A DNA stretch of 11,474 bases from Polaromonas sp. UBA5171 (GTDB lineage Bacteria; Pseudomonadota; Gammaproteobacteria; Burkholderiales; Burkholderiaceae_C): the NCBI GenBank assembly GCA_002413395.1, contig DHWX01000010.1, forward strand, positions 1-11,474, read 5' to 3'. A model generated the notes under the pieces. The model searched no databases and had not been told where the DNA came from. It saw only the letters and a program-made list of their open reading frames with translations. The translations under genes and the position numbers were made by a program. Positions 5,925 through 11,474 of this stretch are shown piece by piece. The stretch's first letter is position 1; each line of letters starts with the position of its first letter.

Positions 5925-7412
5925 AATCCGAACTGCGGCGCATTCAGCGTGCCCCGCCAGTCGCCGTCAAAGACCAGATCGCACACCACCGATTGCGCTT
6001 GCCCCACCAGTTCCAGGCCGCCGACCGGCACCAGAGATTCATCGGCAAAAGCCCCCGTCAGACGCTGCAGCAGCGCTTGCTTATAAGCTGTGTCGCCGGA
6101 GCCGGCCAGATGCAAGCCCTTGGGTTCCAGCACCACCAACTTTTGCCCGCCCTGCTCGGTCAGTCGCGCAAACACAAAGTCCGGATAAACCTTGTTGCGC
6201 TTCCAGCCTTGCAGGCCATATTGCGACTTGGCCACGTTGCGATGCCACCATTGCAACGCGGCCTGGCTGTCCAGGTAGCAGGCCGCATCGCGTTCCAGCC
6301 CGCTATCGGTCAGCGCTGTCAGTGCAGGTTCAAACAGACTCTTTTCAACCAACTTCCCATCGTCATCACGGACCAGAGGCTGCGGTTTGCCCGACAACTC
6401 CAGCGCAAACTCTTCGAGAATTTCATAGTCGGTTGCATCTGCCCGCAGCCTGAACTCAACCTGGCCCTTGGCCACACAGGTTTCAAACACAGACTGTGCG
6501 AGCCGGTCACGCTCGGTTTCCAGATCAATACGCAAGCGCTCCAGCAGCGAGACGCTGCTGGAGCGATGACTTTCTCGGGATAACTCAACAAAAATCGGCT
6601 CACCACCACGTCCACCCAGCTCACACCCACCAGGCGTTGGGTTCAATGTCCAGCAGCCCACGCACCAGCCGGGCGCGGTCAAGTGCCGCGGGGGCTGTCA
6701 GCGCCAACTGACTGCGAACCAGTTCTGGATGATCCAACACCTCCAGCCCGACCTCCAATTGCCGGGACTGCGCGTACAGCTCTCCCTGCGCAGCCGGTGC
6801 CCAGTCTTGCGCCAGCGCACCGGTTTGCAGGGCAGACCAGTCCACCTGCGACAAGATGTCGCTGTCATAGGCCAGCTCACGGCGTCGCTTGCGCCCCAGC
6901 CCGTCAGACTCCACCCAGGTCACGCGCGGTAGAAATATCCTCAATTGCCTGAACTCGGTGCGCCGCTTGAAGGCCACCGGTTTGGCCACAGTGTTGTCAC
7001 CGCCCTGCACGGACAGGGCCAAATCGCGCATGCCCTCGGTTTCCAGCGACTGCTTGATGGCCTTGATGACCTCGCCCGTTTTCGCGTCGTGACACAGCAC
7101 ATAGCACGCGTCCAGCGCAGCACGGCCTGTTTTGGCGACATGCGGCAAGCGCAGGATGCGCCCCATCAGTTGCGTCATAGACCGCAGCTCTTTGCCCGCT
7201 GCCAGCGCACATAGCACATAGGCAAACGGTCAGTCCCAGCCCTCCGCAAGGCCTACTTGGTGATGATGGCGCGAATCTCGCAACTGGGCTTAAGCAGGTC
7301 GATATTCTCGGGTGACTTGAGCTCGTCTTTGTCGGAGGTCTTGATGGCAATCTGCGCCTCGGTAAAACCCAGCTGCATCAAATACGCCTTGGCATCTTCG
7401 GCGTGGATAACC
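5912..7412 (-). pseudogene. Type III restriction enzyme Res subunit / DEAD-helicase nuclease, 3' remnant
   Basis: About 500 codons of the C-terminal half survive, from a usual length of roughly 900-1000. In order they show IHAEDAKAYLMQLGF and EIRAIITK; then (Q to TAG)AL-EGWD-(C to TGA)-PFAYVLCALAAGKEL; helicase motif VI MTQLMGRILR (about 7180-7150); a variable middle; and a nuclease domain with YPDF (D codon 6181-6179) and LEPKG (E 6127-6125, K 6121-6119), a PD-(D/E)XK arrangement. The intact enzyme would cut DNA in an ATP-driven way with a Mod methylase partner. No Mod gene is in the window. Lesions are TAG at 7255-7253, a lost base near 7244-7246, TGA at 7232-7230, one or two frameshifts between about 6640 and 6550, and complete loss of the 5' half including helicase motifs I-III. 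The gene cannot make a working enzyme. Confidence 0.85.
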
Positions 7413-7517
7413 GTCGAGCATGGAACTGTCCATGGTGTCGGACGCTGCTTCGTCGCTTATGAGAAAGGCATCAAGCCGCTCAAAATCGGCTTCGGTAAGA
7501 GGCAAGCTGGAAATCAT
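7407..7517 (-). pseudogene. UPF0149 (YecA-like) family protein, N-terminal remnant
   Basis: From ATG 7517, 37 codons read MISSLPLTEADFERLDAFLI, then SDEAASDTMDSSMLDGY. This is the N-terminal signature of UPF0149/YecA-like proteins as I know it: a leucine-spaced helix with LDxFLxS, then a MDxSMLDG turn normally followed by hxALVhGP. The match ends at the Tyr codon at 7409-7407. The next bases belong to the res remnant in another frame, so the rest of the gene (usually about 150-200 residues in all) is missing. The family function is poorly known; some members carry a C-terminal SEC-C metal-binding motif. A TATAAA box on the minus strand at 7580-7575 could drive it. The chimeric frame continues to 7290 as nonsense and is unlikely to be functional. 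Confidence 0.72.
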
Positions 7518-7800
7518 CCGCGCATTTTGACACGCCACTTCAGCCATGGGCTGCCTGGCTGGCGAAACGAAATTTTTATACCGGTGTATTTCGCATCCAG
7601 TCCGGCGTCTGAAAAAGCGAGGGATTGAGCGGCTTCGCAAAATTACGGCCTGCGCTGTGTGCGAACCAATTTCTGACCTTTGTGCAGGCACAGTTGGCCA
7701 ATAGCGGCGCCGATCGTGTAATTGACATATTCATCCGCATCGAAAATGTAACAAGAAAAATTCTACTGAACTATGGGTATGAACTGCATCTCTAATAGAC
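7518..7800. other. Gene-poor stretch between the decayed locus and the lipoprotein gene
   Basis: About 280 bases, lower in GC than their surroundings, with no recognisable gene. It contains a minus-strand TATAAA (7580-7575), a weak inverted repeat around ATACCGGTGTAT (7578-7589), and a perfect plus-strand TTGACA (7722-7727). One plus-strand frame stays open from about 7613 to a TAA at 7793-7795 but has no ATG, and I do not recognise its product. Confidence 0.5.
7722..7752 (+). promoter_or_regulatory. Possible promoter of the small lipoprotein gene
   Basis: TTGACA at 7722-7727 is a perfect -35 box. The -10 is unclear: AATGTA (7745-7750) has the ideal 17-base spacer but a poor match, and TGTAAC (7747-7752) matches better at a 19-base spacer. 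It lies about 50 bases upstream of the ATG at 7801 in otherwise non-coding DNA. Confidence 0.35.
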
Positions 7801-8109
7801 ATGAAAAAACTCCCGAAAGGCGTGGCGAAACGCCTAATCTTTTCGCTGGTTGCGCTGTCTGCCGTGGGCGGGTGCGCGGTTTATGCTCCGCCCTACCCCG
7901 GACCCTATGCGTACGGCACGGACGCCAATGGTCAGCCCGTTTATGCGGCGGCGCCCGTCAATGCAGTCCCGTATTACTACCCGTATTACTCCCCTTATTA
8001 CTACGACCCCGTGTACTTGGGGCCGCCCGTCTTTTTCAACTTCGGCTTTCACTCAGGCGACGGTTTTCATGGCGGCGGTCGAGGTTTTCGTGGCGGCGGT
8101 CATCGGTAA
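7801..8109 (+). CDS. Small Tyr/Gly-rich lipoprotein
   Basis: This 102-residue protein starts with a lipoprotein signal: positive MKKLPKGVAKR, a hydrophobic core LIFSLVALSAV, and the lipobox VGGC with Cys25 as the acylated residue. After cleavage the mature chain is short, low in complexity and without a known domain. It is proline/tyrosine-rich (YYYPYYSPYYYDPVY near 58-72), has an aromatic stretch (PVFFNFGFHS), and ends in a Gly-Arg-His tail (GGGRGFRGGGHR). Such small envelope lipoproteins are common in burkholderial genomes and mostly of unknown function. With Val-Tyr after the Cys and no Asp at +2, an outer-membrane location is likely. No strong Shine-Dalgarno sequence precedes the ATG. It converges on the permease gene with a 36-base gap. 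Confidence 0.8.
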   Translation: MKKLPKGVAKRLIFSLVALSAVGGCAVYAPPYPGPYAYGTDANGQPVYAAAPVNAVPYYYPYYSPYYYDPVYLGPPVFFNFGFHSGDGFHGGGRGFRGGGHR

Positions 8110-8145
8110 TTTTGCGGGTGCATGTTTTAAGCTAGCGCGGGCGAC

Positions 8146-10725
8146 TCACTGAGCCGCGCGACGCAGCGTTTCGACCACGGGCGTGTTGAGCACGGCGCGC
8201 AGCCCCCACCAGCCGGCGGCCAACGCCAGGACGGCACCGGCCAGGCTGCCAAAGATCGGCACGGTCCAGGAACCGGTCCAGCTAAAATCAAACACATAAC
8301 GTGCCAGCGCCCAGCCCACGGCCAGCGCGGCCACGGACGCCAAAAAACCGGCCAGCAGGCCGACACCGGCCAGCTCGGCGCGCTGCACCTGGCGCAACAG
8401 CACGCCACTGGCACCCAGTGCGCGCATGATGGCAAACTCATGCGCGCGCTCTTCGCGCGTTGCCGTGATCGCCGCGAACAGCACCACCAGACCGGCCGCC
8501 AACGTAAAACCAAACAGAAATTCCACCGCGCGAATCACCTGGTCGAGCACGCGCTGTACCTGGTTCAGGGTGCTGCTCATATCAACATTGGTGATGTTGG
8601 GAAAGGCCTTGACGAGTGCGTTGTCAAAGCTTTGCGGCCGGGCTTGCCCGCTGGCTGCGGCCCCCTGGAGCAGCGGCCCAGGCGCGCGAAAGGCACTGAT
8701 GTAGGACACCGGCACGTCGGCCAGCCGGGCTACCGGGTACATTACAAAAAAGTTGACGTGCATCGAGCCCCAATCGACCTTGCGCAGGCTGGTGATGGTG
8801 GCGTCGCTGAGCTGCCCGGCCATGTCAAAACGCAGGCGGTCGCCGAGCCTGAGGCCCAGGGTGTTGGCCAAGCCCTCTTCCACGCTGATGGCGCCCTTTT
8901 CACCGGCTATCCAGCGGCCCGCCACCACCTGGTTATGGCTGGGCTGCTGCGCACTGTTGGACAGGTTGAACTCGCGGTCAACCAGGCGCTTGGCGCGGTC
9001 GTCTTTAAAATCATCGGGTGTCACGGCTTTGTCGTTGATTGCGACCAGGCGGCCGCGAATCATGGGATACCAGTCAAAATTTTTCACGCCAGCGGCGCGC
9101 AGCGCCTGCTGAAAAGCGTCGCTCTGCTCGGGCTGCACGTTGATCACAAAACGATTGGGTGCGTCTGGCGGCGAGGCCTGACGCCAGCTGCTGATCAAAT
9201 CGGTGCGGAGTAGCACCAGCAGCATCAGCGCCAGCAAACCCACGGCCAGCGCGCTGACCTGCACCACGGCATATGCCGGACGCGCCGACAATTGCCGCGT
9301 GGCCAGCACCAGCCAGCGCGGGGCCGACACTTCGCTCACACTGGCGCGCAACAGTTTGACCGCCAGAAAACTGGCGATGGCAAACACCAGCACGGCAGCC
9401 ACAAATCCGCCCACCGCGATCAAGCCCAGCTTCAGGTCGTTACTGGCGGCCAGCAGCAGGGCTGCAAAACCGGCAACACCCACGCCCAGCACAACCAGCG
9501 AGGCCGGCCTGAGATTGCCGACATCGCGGCGAATCACGCGCAGCGGCGGCACCTGGGCCAGTTGCAGCACCGGCGGCAGGCCAAACGCCAGCAACAGCGT
9601 CAGGCCCATGCCCATGCCAAAAGCCACAGGCCAGAGCGTGGCGGCGGGAAGCGCGGTTTCAACCAGCCCAGCGAGCAACAGCACGAAGCCATAATGCATT
9701 GCAAAGCCCAAGCCCACGCCCAGTGCACTGGCGAAAAGCCCCGCCAGCACAAACTCAAAGCTGTAAGCCCGCGCAATGGTGCGCTGCGGCTGGCCCAGCA
9801 CACGCAGCATGGCGCAGTCATCCAGATGCTTGGCCGCAAAGCCACGCGCCACAATGGCCACCGCCACGGCGCTGAGCAGGGCAGACAGCAGCGCAATCAG
9901 GTTAAGAAATTTTTCCGCGCGGTCCAGTGTCTGGCTCATGGCAGGGCTGCCGCCTTCCAGCGACTCCAGCCGGGCACTGCGAATGCCCGGCGGTGCACCT
10001 GGTTTTTTGATTTCCGCAGTGGCCCACGTCACGAATTCCTTCACCGCCTTGTCGTTCCCCGCCACGGCAAACCGGTAACTGGTGCGGCTGGCAGGTTGAA
10101 TCAGTCCGGTGGCGGGCACATCGGCCTGATTGATCATCACGCGTGGGGAAAAGCTGATGAACCCCGCGCCACGGTCGGGCTCCTGCACGATGACGCGGGT
10201 AAGTTTAAAGCTGGCATTTCCCAGCAGCAGGGTCTGGCCGGGATTGAGACCCAGCGCATCAAACAGCGACGCATCGGCCCAGGCCGTGCCGGGTGCGGGA
10301 ATCTCTCGGGTATCTTGGCCAGCGCCCTCAGTGGCCGGCAGGTTGTCGGCGACCTTCATGCTGCCGCGCAGCGGATAACCCTCGGAGACACCCTTGAAGG
10401 CCACCAGCTTGCTGGCGCCACCCTCCTTGTCGCTGGCGCGACCCATGGTCGGGAAGGTCACGGTGGAAACGGCCTTCAGCCCCAACGCCTGGGCCCTGGC
10501 AACAAAGGCTGCCGGAGTCTCGCCGTCGCTGCGCACCACGGCATCGCCACCCAGCAGTTGCCGGGCATCGCGCTGCAAGCCGCCGTTCAGCCGGTCGGCA
10601 AAAAAACCCACGGAAGTCAGGGCCGCTACCGCCAATGTGACCGCCACGATCAACAAACGCAGCTCGCCGGCGCGCAGATCGCGCAGCAGGGTTCTCCAGC
10701 CAAGTTGCAGAAAAAGCGCGTTCAT
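8146..10725 (-). CDS. FtsX-type ABC transporter permease (YbbP-like)
   Basis: An 859-residue integral membrane protein. Residues 22-43 are the first membrane helix (LRLLIVAVTLAVAALTSVGF), followed by a MacB-PCD-like periplasmic domain to about 270. A first FtsX helix bundle spans about 273-395, two middle hydrophobic pairs span about 408-458 and 483-508, and a second periplasmic domain runs to about 730. The last FtsX bundle spans about 733-848, containing the ERAHEFAIMRALGAS coupling stretch that touches the ATPase. This two-bundle, about 10-helix layout is that of E. coli YbbP (804 residues), which works with the ATPase YbbA. In the wider family the cargo is often a lipid or envelope component. 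No ATPase gene is adjacent in this window. ATG 10725 has a good Shine-Dalgarno, TAAGGT (10737-10732). The end is near the convergent lipoprotein gene. Confidence 0.93.
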   Translation of the reverse strand: MNALFLQLGWRTLLRDLRAGELRLLIVAVTLAVAALTSVGFFADRLNGGLQRDARQLLGGDAVVRSDGETPAAFVARAQALGLKAVSTVTFPTMGRASDKEGGASKLVAFKGVSEGYPLRGSMKVADNLPATEGAGQDTREIPAPGTAWADASLFDALGLNPGQTLLLGNASFKLTRVIVQEPDRGAGFISFSPRVMINQADVPATGLIQPASRTSYRFAVAGNDKAVKEFVTWATAEIKKPGAPPGIRSARLESLEGGSPAMSQTLDRAEKFLNLIALLSALLSAVAVAIVARGFAAKHLDDCAMLRVLGQPQRTIARAYSFEFVLAGLFASALGVGLGFAMHYGFVLLLAGLVETALPAATLWPVAFGMGMGLTLLLAFGLPPVLQLAQVPPLRVIRRDVGNLRPASLVVLGVGVAGFAALLLAASNDLKLGLIAVGGFVAAVLVFAIASFLAVKLLRASVSEVSAPRWLVLATRQLSARPAYAVVQVSALAVGLLALMLLVLLRTDLISSWRQASPPDAPNRFVINVQPEQSDAFQQALRAAGVKNFDWYPMIRGRLVAINDKAVTPDDFKDDRAKRLVDREFNLSNSAQQPSHNQVVAGRWIAGEKGAISVEEGLANTLGLRLGDRLRFDMAGQLSDATITSLRKVDWGSMHVNFFVMYPVARLADVPVSYISAFRAPGPLLQGAAASGQARPQSFDNALVKAFPNITNVDMSSTLNQVQRVLDQVIRAVEFLFGFTLAAGLVVLFAAITATREERAHEFAIMRALGASGVLLRQVQRAELAGVGLLAGFLASVAALAVGWALARYVFDFSWTGSWTVPIFGSLAGAVLALAAGWWGLRAVLNTPVVETLRRAAQ

Positions 10726-10731
10726 GGCCTG

Positions 10732-10737
10732 ACCTTA
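10732..10737 (-). promoter_or_regulatory. Ribosome binding site of the permease gene
   Basis: TAAGGT on the minus strand, 6 bases before the ATG at 10725. It is the clearest Shine-Dalgarno sequence in the window and fixes the permease start. Confidence 0.6.
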
Positions 10738-10794
10738 GCGCAGAAACAGTAACCAGGGTTCGCTGTGGGACATCAGCGCCCTGCCTTCAGACCA

Positions 10795-11474
10795 TCAGGC
10801 TTCCTGATCGGCCTTGAGGTCGACTTGCATAGCCGGCTTCACGTCGGGTTTAGCCACCAGACCGGGCTGCAGCTTCAGGCGCTGCGCCTGGGTGTAGCAG
10901 ACAAAGCGCTTGTTGGTTGCGCGGCCAATGGTGCACAGGCCCACCGATTGCGCGACCTGGTGCCCCATCTGCGTGATGCCGCTGCGCGACACCACAATCG
11001 GAACCCCCATCTGGGCCGACTTGATGACCATTTCACTGGTCAGGCGACCGGTGGTGTAAAACACATGGCTGGCGTTGCCTGTCTCAGGCTCGGCTTGCAT
11101 GGACATCCAGCCCGCGATGGTGTCAATGGCGTTATGTCGCCCCACGTCCTCGATAAACAGCAGCATCTCTGGCTCAGCGGGTGCCAGGGAAAACAATGCG
11201 CAGGCATGCACGGAGCCGGCTGACTTGTAGGTGGTTTCCTTGAGACGGATGGTGTTGACCAGACTGTAGAGCTGGCTTTGCGTGATGCAGGCATTAAAAG
11301 GCAATTCGATCTGGTCCACCTCGTCCATCAGACCGCCAAACATGCTGCCCTGGCCGCAACCGGTAGTCACCACGCGCCGGGAGGTTTTCTCCTTGATGTT
11401 GTCAATGCCATGGCGGGTCTTGACGGCGGCAGCGTTCAGCTCCCAATCCACCGTGATCGACTCGATGTCTGCTA
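10795..11474 (-). CDS. fdhD: Sulfur carrier protein FdhD (5' end outside window)
   Basis: The frame is open to the right edge, giving about 226 residues; the first 60 or so of a usual 270-290 are missing. FdhD passes sulfur from IscS to the molybdenum cofactor of formate dehydrogenase, which needs it for activity. Recognisable stretches are VVTTGCGQGSMFGG with the key cysteine, SAGSVHACALF, IEDVGRHNAIDTIAGW, FYTTGRLTSEMVIKSAQM, and PIVVSRSGITQMG. A GTG at 11451 is not the start, because the frame continues upstream with ADIESI, the normal preceding sequence. Only one cysteine is present where E. coli has a CxxC pair. An inverted repeat, ATCAGG-CTT-CCTGAT (10794-10808), covers the stop codon but has no T-run. 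The permease starts 69 bases downstream and could be co-transcribed. Confidence 0.95.
   Translation of the reverse strand, partial: ADIESITVDWELNAAAVKTRHGIDNIKEKTSRRVVTTGCGQGSMFGGLMDEVDQIELPFNACITQSQLYSLVNTIRLKETTYKSAGSVHACALFSLAPAEPEMLLFIEDVGRHNAIDTIAGWMSMQAEPETGNASHVFYTTGRLTSEMVIKSAQMGVPIVVSRSGITQMGHQVAQSVGLCTIGRATNKRFVCYTQAQRLKLQPGLVAKPDVKPAMQVDLKADQEA

Noticed and set aside
6621..7217. A stand-alone gene starting at ATG 7217
   Set aside because: Its first residues (LCALAAG...) are the middle of the conserved EGWDCPFAYVLCALAAG motif of Res proteins, so this is only a piece of the broken gene, not an independent start.
7613..7795. Plus-strand open frame ending ...NYGYELHL before the lipoprotein gene
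   Set aside because: It has no ATG, no ribosome binding site and no recognised similarity; about 60 open codons are easily reached by chance. A GTG at 7682 would leave only about 37 residues.
8135..8159. GCGCGG...CCGCGC inverted repeat between the convergent lipoprotein and permease genes as a bidirectional terminator
   Set aside because: It has a 6-bp stem with a 13-base loop, no T-run on either side, and overlaps the permease stop; too weak to call.
9292..10752. 486-codon plus-strand frame over the permease
   Set aside because: It is the exact antisense of the FtsX-type permease; the Gln/His/Arg-rich product is the mirror of its Ala/Leu-rich helices.
10794..10808. ATCAGG-CTT-CCTGAT as an fdhD terminator
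   Set aside because: Only a 6-bp stem with no U-tract after it on the minus strand; it could be coding coincidence at the stop codon.
1..11474. CRISPR array, phage genes, toxin-antitoxin pair or biosynthetic cluster
   Set aside because: I looked for evenly spaced repeats, small overlapping gene pairs and structural phage proteins on both strands and saw none; the only mobile or defence traces are the recombinase tail and the broken res remnant.

Overview
The window reads as a chromosomal segment of a betaproteobacterium, most likely Burkholderiales and probably Comamonadaceae (Rhodoferax/Polaromonas-like). This is inferred from the protein style (SerRS, IspH, FkpB, FdhD), the GC-rich coding sequence, and the gene order fkpB-ispH-dehydratase-serS-tRNA-Ser. 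I could not run a database search, so the placement is by recognition only.

Left edge (1-532). The last 62 codons of a serine-type recombinase run rightward and end at a strong hairpin (212-234). After about 200 bases without a gene comes a tRNA-Ser(CGA) gene on the minus strand with its own terminator. The recombinase tail and the 3' end of the tRNA face each other, so this may be the edge of a mobile element.

Housekeeping block (443-4343, minus strand). Reading leftward: fkpB (SlpA-type FKBP prolyl isomerase), ispH (last step of the MEP isoprenoid pathway, GTG start overlapping fkpB by 4 bases), a PLP-dependent serine/threonine dehydratase, serS, and tRNA-Ser(CGA) 19 bases after the serS stop. 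The enzyme that charges serine tRNAs is thus directly followed by one of its substrates. Diverging from fkpB, on the plus strand, are radC (JAMM-domain RadC/YsxA family) and a Smr-domain protein.

Decayed segment (5912-7517, minus strand). This holds the C-terminal half of a type III restriction/DEAD-helicase 'Res' gene. It carries two nonsense codons and two or three frameshifts. Its 5' end is lost and is joined at about 7407-7412 to the first 37 codons of an unrelated UPF0149-family gene. The 3' end runs into a hairpin repeat. A gene-poor stretch follows.

Right part (7801-11474). A small tyrosine- and glycine-rich lipoprotein (plus strand) converges on a large FtsX-type ABC permease (YbbP-like, minus strand). 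Upstream of that is fdhD, cut by the window end, for formate dehydrogenase maturation.

I see no convincing new system. The parts most worth a second look are the chimeric, decayed restriction locus and the recombinase/tRNA-Ser/serS junction.
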